The position numbers and the translations under genes were made by a program. A DNA stretch of 64,000 nucleotides from Spirodela intermedia (Eukaryota > Streptophyta > Magnoliopsida > Alismatales > Araceae). The notes below the pieces were generated by a model. It did no database searches and was not told where the DNA came from. It was given only the letters and a program-made list of their open reading frames with translations. Within the stretch, counting starts at the first letter, position 1. Each line of letters begins with the position of its first letter. Positions 1-10,660 of this stretch are shown here, piece by piece. Location: NCBI GenBank assembly GCA_902729315.2, contig LR746274.1, positions 5,763,037 through 5,827,036 on the forward strand. The letters run 5' to 3'.

Positions 1-317
1 GCGTGATTAACATCTCCAACGATCAATAAGTTCATTCCTTCCTCCCCCGATGGTGTGCACTTATCGTTGCGTTTAAATACACACTATCTAATAATATTTA
101 TAACTAAGACTTAATAAAATAATAGTATTGAAGTAAGTCTCAAGTCAAACATAGGGAGATTGATTAATCCGTCGAGAAAACTAATTTAATTTATATATAA
201 AGTTATTTTAAATATTTTATTAATATTTAACATAAATAATAAAATAGAAGAGTGAGGTGAGAAGAATAAAGGAATGGAAGCGGAGAAAAGGAAGGAGAAA
301 AAGAGAGAAAGACGAGA

Positions 318-515
318 GAGCTCTCATGAGAGAGAGAGAAGAGATGAGATCTCTTGTGAAAGGGAGAGAAAGAGAGAGAGGAGGAGAGAGAGCTCTCAAG
401 AGAGAGAGAAGGGATGAGATCTCTTGCAAAAGGGAGAGAAAGAGAGAGGAGGAGAGAAAGCTCTCACGAGAGCGAGAAGGGACGAGATCTCTCGTGAAAG
501 GGAGAGAAAGAGAAT
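318..515. repeat. About 70-bp purine-rich tandem repeat, roughly three copies
   Basis: A unit beginning with (g)agctctc recurs at about 318, 390 and 458. Each unit contains a GA-rich run, the palindrome gagatctc and the run aaagggagagaaagaga. The related pyrimidine-rich block at about 14220-14470 on the + strand is its counterpart in the other arm of the inverted repeat. Open frames across it encode only Arg/Glu/Lys-rich low complexity and are not genes. Confidence 0.7.
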
Positions 516-1137
516 GAAATCGATTGAGAGAGAGGGAGAGAAAGAGAGAGATCTCACGAGAGACGGAGAGAGAGAAATAAGACGAAAAATGAAGAAAGAG
601 AGAAATATGGTCAACCCATTTTCTCGGACGAATGTGAGCTCGAAGATTCACACACATGACATGAGGTTAGTCGTGAATGTCTCCAGCTTGTTTTAACTAT
701 TCAACGCTCATTAATCAGCCTTTAATCTTAGTGATTTCGTGTTCAAAAATAGAAAAAATATTCATTATTCGCAGAACGTCGGGAACATAAATACGTCGAG
801 ATTCAACTATCAAAATCAATAGAAAATAAGTTGGAAATGATCTTAGCTTGACCTCAGATGAGTTTTGGAAGATTCAGAAGAAAAACGAAGATCATTAATC
901 AAGTTTTGAATTAGTTATACTCATTTTAATGAAAATGTGTGTGAAATGGAAAGAACTTGCCATAAAATGTAAATAAATGACAAAAGTAGGTAAGTAAATA
1001 CTGAAAACAAGAAATAAATCATTGCCCAAGTTTAGCCTGCCTCCTAGGCAATTGGAGACACCAGTGTGACAGCTTGGTTTCGTCCGGATGTGTCACACCA
1101 TATTGGAAGTTATAGAAGTATTGTCCGAAAGTGTTGC

Positions 1138-1142
1138 ACCAC
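1138..1142. repeat. Left target-site duplication (ACCAC) of the Athila element
   Basis: ACCAC directly precedes the TG that opens the 5' LTR, and the same five bases follow the CA that closes the 3' LTR (12466-12470). A 5-bp duplication is standard for Ty3/gypsy integration. The other inverted-repeat arm carries the site only once (13663-13667, reverse complement), which supports the call. Confidence 0.93.
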
Positions 1143-2947
1143 TGATAACATGCTATTTATGCATGTAATTATATAATTATTAATGCAAATTAAGGCATTA
1201 ATCATTACAAATATATGCATGTTATCATATTTTAAGTATATTTCTATCATTTTGTGTAAATTCATGTTATGATCTTAAAATACACCAAATTATGGATTAT
1301 TATAAATAATTACACATTAAAATCTTTAATCCTAATTATATTTATGATCATAATCATGTTTTAAGAGTGAAAATATGAGAGAAAAGATATTTATTAACAT
1401 TTATGTATTTATATAAATTTATTATATATAATACATAAATTTATAAAATTAATTAAAATTTATTCTCTTCTTATTTTAATAATTTGAGCATAATGGTAGA
1501 TTATTCAATTTTGAATCCAACAAAACAAATTTGAATTAATTTGGAGTCGTATTTTGAAAGTTATGATTTTTACAATTTTATAGAATTTTTTGGAATTTTT
1601 CTGAATTTATTTATATTTATTTTCGATTTTTAAATGTTTTAAATTAATTAAAAAATCGCAAAAAGGGGTTATATGTCGCGCGTGTACACGTGGATGCGAC
1701 GTGGTACTCGGGGCCACGTGGCTCTGCCACGTGGACAGCACGCGGGCGCCTGCGTCGCGCTGATGTGACATGTGGCGTATTTATATTTACTATATATATT
1801 TATTTAATAAAGTATATAGGTCTTCCAATTATCGGAAGACAAAGTATTAATCCCTCTTAATCGTCATATCTTATATACCCGAATATACTCCTTTGTTTTT
1901 CCCCTGTGGAACTAAAGTCCCTTAATTTTCTTATGTGCAGGACGCATGGCGTGATCTTGTGCGTCCGATCGACATCGCGACAAATAGCGTGCGTAGATCA
2001 CGTGGAATCGAGGTCCACGCGATTAGAGATCAACCACGTACCTAAATACTCACTTAAGTGAATAAATCGCGACCGTCTGATCGAGAGTTATAACGGTCCA
2101 GATTATTTACATCAGATGGACATCCAATCACATCTTAACCGCACGATCACGATCGGACGATCGTCGAATCGTCGCGACGATTCGTGAAGAGGCGTCTCAT
2201 CGCGATCGTCCATCGCGATCAACTCCATCAGATCGGACGGCCACGATCATTTCCGAATTTTATAAAATCCGTTCTTCGCGATGGAAGAACTGCCCGCGAT
2301 CAATCTTCAAATTCTCTTTGTTTAGAGCTCCAATTCGCGCGCCATCTTTTTCATTGTGTTCCAAACTCATTTCCGCTTCTGTTGGATGTTTAATTTAAAT
2401 GTTTGATTGAAAGAATTGGAAGAAATCAAGTCTTAAACTCCTCTTTCGTCTTCGAAAATTCGGAATGAAAAGCCTTGCATCTGGCGATTAATTGGATCAT
2501 TTCGAAGGCTAATTTGGGTTAGATTATTTGTTTTCATCTTAATATTTCATCATTTAGTGTTAATTTTACTTTAAGTATTGTAGATTAAGTTTAATTTAGT
2601 TTTAATTTCTGTTTTTAATCATTTCGCGATACGAAAATTTCTCTTAACTTCAAACTTCGATTACTCTTCGAATTCTCATCCAAATCACCTGATTTTTGAT
2701 TCCGTGGATTCGAAATTGAGTTATCTTTCTTAATATACTAAATTGCCCAATTTCTAACCTAATTTCATCGTCCGATTTGACCGAATTTCAAAGATATCTC
2801 TCAAATTTCCCTAATTCTCTGTGGATTCGACCCTTAATTACCATTATACTAATTAATTACTTTGATTAATCATAAATTGGTAAGATTAGGACTTTGTTTT
2901 GACACTGAATCGTGTGCATTCAACGACCATACGATTTAGTCTCGTCA
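1143..2947 (+). repeat. 5' LTR of the Athila element
   Basis: The LTR begins TGATAACA and ends in CA, the canonical TG...CA. It is AT-rich up to about 1660. A GC-rich block at 1675-1765 holds three CACGTG G-boxes (1687, 1715, 1728), followed by TATA-like runs at about 1775-1820 that probably serve as the promoter. The R/U5 part at about 2040-2300 is rich in CGATCG-type palindromes. The short open frame at 2184-2393 recurs identically placed in the other LTR and is not taken as a gene. Confidence 0.95.
1687..1733. promoter_or_regulatory. Cluster of three G-box (CACGTG) sites in the LTR U3 region
   Basis: CACGTG occurs at 1687-1692, 1715-1720 and 1728-1733, two of them as ccacgtgg. They lie about 50-100 bp upstream of the TATA-like runs in the LTR. 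G-boxes of this form are bound by plant bZIP and bHLH factors, and ACGTGG cores act as abscisic-acid response elements. In the 3' LTR the middle site reads CATGTG, a change at a CpG. Confidence 0.6.
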
Positions 2948-2949
2948 AA

Positions 2950-2967
2950 TGGCGCCGTTGCCAGGGA
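2950..2967 (+). other. Primer-binding site (tRNA-Asp type)
   Basis: TGGCGCCGTTGCCAGGGA begins two bases after the LTR end. It opens with the TGG expected from the CCA end of a tRNA and closely resembles the tRNA-Asp primer site reported for Athila and Tat elements. One position appears to differ from the usual form. Confidence 0.9.
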
Positions 2968-3289
2968 ATTAAGGTGTATTTTTGAGTAAAATCATCGATT
3001 TTGACTCGGTCAACTCTGATTTTTCTGTTTCTTTTTTTGATTTTAATCCAAATTGATCCTACACTGAGCTATTTGTAGCAGAAATATATCGTTTAGATAG
3101 TCAATTTCGACGAGATTAAGTGATTAGTCCCTCTCTACGGACGACGGACAATCATCGCATCATACTCGAATTAGGAGAGCGTAACTCTGACGAATAGCGA
3201 CAATCAGGTACGATTAAATTTATCATTGTTGAATAATTTTATAGTATCTCTTCTTAGTATTATTATATTATATATATTTGTGCATATTT

Positions 3290-6200
3290 ATGAGACTAGA
3301 GTCTGATTGGAGAACGAGGAATAATCCTTTACACTTAGATCTTTTTGAACGTTCCTCGCAATCACTTTCATCTTCCGCGTCATCATCGACCTTAGATATG
3401 GCCCTGAATGATGAGGGAAATGTTAGGAGACGCCTGAGTGATTATGCTAGGCCTGTTCTTCAAAGACCCGTTACTCGTATTCATGCACCCTTAGCTAGAA
3501 ATGCGAATTTTAGGATAGATTCGCATGTGATGAGTATGTTACCTATCTTCCATGGTAAACCTTCCAAGGATCCTTATAGACATGTCGACGAGCTTAGTCA
3601 AGTATGTGAGATTAATCAGATTCATAATGTGTCGGCAGATGTAATGAAGATGAAACTCTTTCCCGCCACCCTTAGAGATAGAGCTAAGGATTGGTTTCTT
3701 AAGTTAGGAAAGGAGTTCACTTCTTGGACTGAGATGGAGGAGGAATTTCTTAGGAAATACTATTCCGTAGGAAAGACCACCTCTGTTAGGAAGGCGATGC
3801 GTGAGTTTACCCAAGGACCGAGTGAGACATTTCACGAAGCTTGGGAGAGACTTAGAGACCTCACTAGAGAGTGCCCTCACCATGGAGTGTCTAACCATGA
3901 GCTTACATAGATATTTTATGATAGGTTAGGCCCGCAAGATAGATATCTTTTGGATGCAGCTAGCGGCGGCACCTTCATGAGCAAATTTGAAGATGAAGCA
4001 ATGGAATTGATCGAGACTGTGGCGGAAAATAGCCACCACAACTCGGCAAAACCATTCGGAAGTGGTGCAACGCCGAAAGGAGGATTAATCGACGCAAAGG
4101 CGGTAGAGACGGGCATGCTCCTAGAGAAGATCGACAAGATGGCGGAGGTTCAGAATCTTTTATTAGATCGGTTCCACATCCGCAATGGATCTGAAGGACT
4201 TGCACCCGTCACTCTACAAGAAGCGTCGCCATGCGCCCATTGCTCACGCCTCGACCACGTCGAGATGGATTGTCCGATCATGGCAATTCAAGGGCAGGGC
4301 ATGTACAGACAAGGCCCACCAGGAGGGCAAATTCAACAGGGACGACCGAACTATCAAGGTACATATCCAAATTATTTTAATAACCCTATTTATAATCCTA
4401 TGCAGCAGCAGCAGCAAGGATTTAGGAGGAGTACGGATCAGACGTATCCTCCATATAGCACCGGTCAGCAACAAAACTCGCAACAGCAACCCTACGCGAA
4501 TGCAAGACAGTCGACGTATATTCCACCACAGCAGTCGTACAACCAAGCTCCACGACCGACCGCACCATCTGTAGATCTGATTCTGGGTGCGCTCTCTCAG
4601 TTGATGGAGCAAATGAGCAGGATGAACTCGCGTGTGGACGAGATACAGGATTTCGTCAAGACGAACATCCCTACCTCGACTGACAATAAGAAGGGTAAGC
4701 AAGTTTTGTTTTCTGACCAATTACCATCGCAGGCCACTATCAACCCGAGGAATCAAGGGTCCTCATCGAGTCAAACGCACAATCTGAGTCATGTGCATGT
4801 TGACGAGGAGGAAGTGGAAGCTGCATTAGCGATATCGAGCCTTAGGAGCGGCAAGGATTTACCTGATCCTTACAAGGATCATCCTTTACATAAGAGCTCG
4901 ATAGATGATGAGACACCGACAGTCGTAGTAGAGCCAGACAGTAGTTTAGATGATGAGGAAGAACGGGTACAAGTTGAGCTAAATCCAGATACATACAAAC
5001 CACCCATGCCATATCCTCAAGTATTGAGTAAGCCTAAGGCTAAGGTTAGTGAATCTGATGATCATTTATTAGAAACCTTCCAAAAGGTTACCATTACCAT
5101 CCCTTTAGTAGATGCAATTAAGCATATATCTTCTTATGCTAAATTCCTTAAAGGCATATGCACACACCATAGAAGCCCCAAGAGGATCCAATTGAGTGAG
5201 AATATTAGTTCCATTATGATGAATTCTCTTCCTATTAAAAAGAGAGATCCAGGAGCTCCCATGATTACGAGTGAGATTGGAGGAATGATTTTTACTAGAT
5301 CGTTGTTAAATACCGGAACTAGTATCAATATCCTCCCTAAAGTTGTATATGACCGTCATCATGTAGGGGAATTGCAGCCTTTCCTTATAGAGTTATGTTT
5401 AGCGGATGGATCAGTAAGGAAGCCTCATGGCATAGTAGAAGATGTGATTGTTAGAATAGAAGGATGTTATTTTCCGGTAGACTTCCTAGTTGTAGATATG
5501 AAGATCACTAAGGAGCTTAGTCAAGCCCCAATTATCCTAGGAAGACCTTTCTTAGCTACCGCAAAAGCCGTTACAAATTGGGGAAAAGGAGAAGTGATTC
5601 TTAAGGTGGGAGAGTATATGGTGAAGGTCAACATCAACAAGTTGATGAAGTATCCTTCACAAGCTTTCGAAGATTTGGGCGTCATCGACCTATTTGATGA
5701 TCAAGACATAGAGACTTGCATCGAAGAAGTCATGACGGTCAACAAGGGAGCTGATTTTGAGGAGCTACTGTTGGACGATCCGACAGGGGAGCTCAAGCCT
5801 CTTCCATCTACACTCAAGTACGCTTTCCTTGACTCTCAGCAGGTTAAACCAGTGATCATTTCTTCCCAGCTCAATGAGGAGCAGGAGAAACGATTACTCG
5901 ACGTATTACGACGGAATGAGCAAGCAATCGGATGGACTCTAGCAGATTTGAGGGGATTAGACCCTTCATTATGCACTCATCGCATATTCTTGGAGGACGA
6001 GTCCAGACCTGTGAGGGAAGCCCAACGCCGACTTAATCCTAAGGTATGGGAAGCCGTTAAGGAAGAGATTCTTAAGTGGCTTAATGCAGAGATTATCTAT
6101 CCCATATCGGATAGCCAGTGGGTTAGTCCCGTGCACGTGGTTCCCAAGCAGGCAAGAGTTACGGTGACCGTGAACGACAAAGGAGAGGAGATTCAAACAC

Positions 6201-8722
6201 GCCTCCCAACAAAGTGGCGAGTTTGTATCGACTACCGGAAGTTGAATGCAGCGACGAAGAAAGATCACTTCCCGTTGCCATTCATCGATCAAATCCTTGA
6301 TCGACTAGCAGGTCAGACTTACTTTTGTTTCTTGGATGGTTATTCAGGGTACAACCAGATTGCGATTCATCCGGACGATCAAGAAAAGACGACGTTCACA
6401 TGTCCCTTTGGCACGTTCGCATTTAGGCGAATGCCATTCGGATTGTGTAACGCCCCTGCGACATTCCAGAGATGTATGACGGCGATATTTTCCGATTTCC
6501 TTGGCGACAGTCTCGAAGTCTTCATGGACAATTTCTCTGTCTTTGGAGATGATTTCGACAGCTATCTAACTCACCTGACAAAGATCCTCGAGGTCTGCGT
6601 CAAGAAACGACTAGTATTGAGTTGGGAGAAATCCCATTTTATGGTGCGAGAGGGAGTAGTGCTCGAGCATCTCGTCTCGGGCAAAGGTTTGGAGGTTGAT
6701 AAGGCCAAGATTGAGGTCATTCAAAACCTTCCTCTCCCCACTACATTACGAGATTTACATAGTTTTTTAGGACACGTTGGTTTCTACCGCAGGTTTATAC
6801 GAGATTTTGCTAAAGTTTCCAAACCGCTAACCACTCTTCTTTGCAAGGATAAAGACTTTTTTATAGATAAAGAAGGGGAGCGCGCATTCGAGATGTTGAA
6901 GCTCGCCTTGATCGAAGCACCAATTCTTCAAAGTCCTAATTGGGACTTGCCTTTCGAGATCATGTGCGACGCCTCAGACTATGCAGTTGGAGCGGTGTTG
7001 GGACAGCGGATAGATAAGAAGCCAACAGCTATATGGTATGCGAGTAAGACCCTTGCTGAAGCTCAAATGAATTACATGACGACAGAAAAGGAGCTCTTAG
7101 CGGTGGTCTACGCGTTAGAGAAGTTCAGGCCTTACATCTTGGGAAGCAAGATTTTTATTTATACAGATCATGCAGCGTTAAAGTACTTGTTTTCCAAGAA
7201 GGAGGCGAAGCCACGATTGATACGATGGGTGCTGCTTCTTCAAGAGTTTGACTTGGAGATTAGAGATAAGAAGGGCAGCGAAAACTCGGTGGCAGATCAC
7301 CTATCTCGTCTTCACATTTTAGGTACGGGAGATATTAGTGATTCTTTTCCTGATGAGCATCTTCTTGCAGTATCTAGTCATGCTCCTTGGTTCGCGCATA
7401 TCGTCAATTTTCTAGTGACAGGATCGATCCTAGATCATTGGAACCAGCATCGTAAAGATAAGTTCTTCCATGAACTCAAATATTATTATTGGGAAGAACC
7501 ACTTTTGTTCCATGTAGGATACGATCAAATTATACGGTGATGCGTAGCGGAAGAAGAACAAGGAAGCATATTATCGATGTGTCACTCATCAGCGTATGGA
7601 GGACATTTTGCCGCGTGAAAGACAGCATATAAGATTTTACAAAGCGGTTTTTATTGGCCCACCATCTTCAAGGATGCCCACCGTTTCTATACGGAGTGCT
7701 TACAATGCCAGGCAGCATTAAACATCTCCAAGCGAGATGAAATGCCAATGAGGCCTATCCTTGAAGTGGAGATATTTGATTTATGGGGGATCGACTTTAT
7801 GGGACGTTTTCCACCTTCTGATGGGAAAGAGTATATTTTGGTAGCGGTTGATTATGTGTCTAAGTGGGTGGAGGCTATTCCCACTAGGACAAACACTCAT
7901 CGGGAAGTACTCAGGTTTGTAACGAGAAACATCTTCTCCCGATACGGTTGTCTGAGGGCCATAATCAGTGACGGAGGCTCGCACTTCAACAATGCACACT
8001 TTCGTGCATTATTAAAGAAATATGGAGTACATCATTGCGTCACTACACCGTACCACCCCCAAGCTAATGGGCAAGTTGAAGTGAGCAACCGAGAGGTCAA
8101 GAATATTTCAAAGAAGATCATTCGACTAGACGGTAAGGATTGGGCGCACAAGCTTCCAGATGCATTATGGGCGTATAGAACGGCTTACAAGACACCTATC
8201 GGGATGTCTCCGTTCCGACTCATATTTGGGAAGGTGTGCCATCTGCCAGTTGAGCTCGAGCATAGAGCTTATTGGGCAATAAAGAAGCTCAACCTATCTT
8301 TGGACGAAGCAGGTAAACATAGACTTCTCCAGCTGCAGGAATTACAGGAGTTAAGGCGTGACGCATACGAGAACGCGGAGTTCTACAAAGAAAAGACCAA
8401 GGCCTTCCATGACAAGAACATCAGAAGAAGAACTTTCAACGTCAATGAAAAGGTTTGGTTATATAACTCTCGCCTTAAGCTTTTTCCAAGTAAGTTGCGC
8501 TCACGATGAGACGGTCCGTACGTGGTTGTGGAATCGTTTGACAACGGATCAGTGCTTATTTCCAACCCTAAATCCGACAAACAATTCAAGGTAAATGGGC
8601 ATCGTCTAAAGCCCTACCTTACAACAGAGCCACCCACACCAGCAGATAAGGTAAATCTGCATCTCCCCGAGGTACATGAGGACGTGATAAAGGTAACACC
8701 CTCATCTCATCGATCATTGTAG
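3290..8722 (+). pseudogene. Defective gag-pol polyprotein of the Athila element
   Basis: One frame runs from the ATG at 3290 to the TAG ending at 8722 (about 1,810 codons), broken by TAG at 3908-3910 and TGA at 7538-7540, 7616-7618 and 8507-8509. Domains in order: gag capsid region (3540-4150), zinc knuckle CX2CX4HX4C (about 4231-4275), aspartic protease (about 5270-5560), reverse transcriptase (about 6200-6800), RNase H (about 6950-7310), and integrase with HHCC finger (7580-7735) and DDE core (7790-8100). The protease active-site codon reads Asn (AAT, 5309-5311, giving NTG). The second Asp of the RT box also reads Asn (AAT, 6530-6532, giving FMDN). The RNase H acidic residues and the integrase DDE triad look intact. 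All six lesions fit C-to-T or G-to-A changes. Confidence 0.93.
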
Positions 8723-10647
8723 TTCACTAAGTTTCATCTGGCTGAAGACGTTAAACTTAGCGCTCTTGGGAGGCACCCCAAGATTATCTTACTATTTTAT
8801 TTAGTTCTTATTTGTAGTTATATCAATGTACATACATAGTTGGAGGAATCCACCTACAACAACAAGCAATTTGGACAAATTCCAGCGATATGCGTCAACA
8901 CGCATAAATGAGTTTTTCTAAACCTTTTTACTTCTCATTTCAATTTATAATCTTTTTCATGTAATGTATGATAGTGTTGCCATCTTTTTAATATGCATAA
9001 TGGTTTCATTGAGGGCAATGAAAGATTTAAGTTGGGGGGTGAGGATGTAGAAAAACTTCAATTTTCAAAATTTTCAAAATTTCAAAATTTTCAAACTTTT
9101 TACTATTTTAAAACTCCTATTTTTCAATTTTTTACTACTTTTAAACACCTTAGAAGTCTTAAACATTTTGAGATCCTATTCCTAGAGATGTAAAAGTGAG
9201 GGCCTCATAGCCCATGTGATTACATTTTTAGTAATAGAGCCAAGTGATCTAGAGAAACTATGGATTCTTTTTAGTGGTTGACTTGTTCGGGGTTGGGTAT
9301 CTAGCAGGCACCGAGGAAAATGAGTAATCAGAGGTTGAAGTGCTATTGGATTGAAAAGGAGAGATTTTGAGTGAAGTTCAAGCAAATTTCCATCCCCTAC
9401 CTTACATCAGCCGAACCTACTTGGTGTAGGAATTTCTCGCTTCCGAACTTTCTCCTAGAAGAGTGCAATGTGCCATAATTTATGATGCACCTATTCTACC
9501 CTTTAGGCATTTAGTTCTACCTTTTCCATACCAGTCAATTAGACACCCAAATTTCAGCTTCACTGATTATAATTACACTCCCAAGTGATAAACATATCCA
9601 CCACATTTTCTTTTCCACCATCTATACAAGCCATCCATCTTCTTCACAATTTCTCTTACAAGTAAATATTCCTTCATATTACACTTCAAAATTTCGAATA
9701 CTCTCTTCAAACATCAAGACAACCTTCATATCCTTGTTTTATGCAAAGTCTTCAAATGTTATCTTCTTCTTCTCCAAAAAGTTACAATATACAAAAAGAA
9801 GAAAGAAGAGAAGAAAAAAAAAAAGAAAAAGAAAAAAAGAGAAGCAAATATGAAATGAAGAAAAGAAGAAGACAAAAAGAAAGAAGGAAAGAAAATAAGG
9901 AGAAAAGAAAGAGAGGAATAAGAAAGTGAAAAGAAGGAGAACAATATGGGAAATTATCTTTACCATGTAAATACCTATCTCTACCCATTACCTTCATTCC
10001 ATTTCCAATGTATATATCAATTTTACCACTCCACACCATCTCTACCACTTTCTATCAATCCTTATCTACCACCATCATCCACATCATTTGGGAGAATAAT
10101 TAGACATCAGTGGTACCTTTTCTTTGTATATAATATCTAATTTGTTTATATGCTGATATTTGCTTTTAACCAAGTTATTCCTTTAGAAATAGTGTCTTTT
10201 TACTCTTTCAGCTACCTTATAACGATGCATCCTAAAATAGGAAATCCTTTTGCAATGCACTCTTTAAAGGAGAAAGAAGAGTTGAGGGGAATTCTAATGC
10301 ACCAAGTAGCCTCCAAATGAGTGAAAGAGTGATGTGAGAACTAGAGAGGTGAGGATTACATCTGCTCATGAGAGTGTGAGAATCTTTTCATTCCCATAGC
10401 ATCAAACCTTAGATGTGCTCACCTCGATTACACTTGAATAATGACTCGACTATTAGCTGATGAGCACTACCCTAATATGCTCTAAGGAAGTCAACCTAGT
10501 TATGGAATCTAGATCACCATGGTCCACACTATGATGAAAAGTTGATCACACATTGATACACTTCACTTCTTTAGTTGCAGGATCAAGGGATGATAAGACT
10601 TTCTAAGGAGATTACCTAGTGAATTGCTAAGAGACTAGCAATTATTC
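8723..10647 (+). other. Non-coding 3' internal region of the Athila element
   Basis: About 1.9 kb between the end of pol and the 3' polypurine tract. Some Athila elements carry an envelope-like gene here; no such frame is present. The only longer open frames are low-complexity, from the A/G-rich tract at 9780-9930 and its complement. A second copy of the polypurine motif lies at 9029-9041. Confidence 0.75.
9029..9041 (+). other. Internal second copy of the polypurine tract
   Basis: AAGTTGGGGGGTG here is identical to the motif directly before the 3' LTR (10648-10660). It lies about 300 bp after the end of pol. Extra internal polypurine tracts near the pol/env boundary have been described for some plant env-carrying Ty3 elements, so this may be a relic of that layout. 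Confidence 0.7.
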
Positions 10648-10660
10648 AAGTTGGGGGGTG
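10648..10660 (+). other. 3' polypurine tract
   Basis: AAGTTGGGGGGTG abuts the TGATAACA start of the 3' LTR, the expected position for the plus-strand primer in reverse transcription. Confidence 0.9.

Larger units (their letters stand above)
51..1142. repeat. Outer part of left arm of a large inverted repeat
   Basis: This stretch matches, in reverse complement and with scattered mismatches, the sequence at about 13670-14699. Shared landmarks include the motif tgtgcacttatc at the outer end, the purine-rich GA tract, the phrase gaacgctcattaatca and the segment running to the ACCAC at 1138-1142. Similarity stops outside about position 50, so that appears to be the outer end. The arm continues after the Athila insertion at 12466-12573. 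No terminal motif or flanking target duplication was recognised, so the class is open: a foldback or Mutator-like element with long terminal inverted repeats, or two head-to-head copies of one repeat. Confidence 0.8.

Noticed and set aside
220..696. Overlapping long frames on both strands in the purine-rich tract
   Set aside because: They translate to Arg/Glu or Ser/Leu low complexity from GA repeats, and the tract recurs inverted at 14.2-14.5 kb.
2184..2393. 69-residue frame in the LTR, repeated at 11702-11911
   Set aside because: It lies in both LTRs, has no family resemblance and is expected by chance in the GC-rich R/U5 part.
3278..3289. TTG start of the gag frame
   Set aside because: The first ATG is at 3290; the upstream codons come only from an open frame.
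8993..10140. Envelope-like gene after pol
   Set aside because: Frames here are short and low-complexity; no signal peptide or membrane segment with a credible layout.
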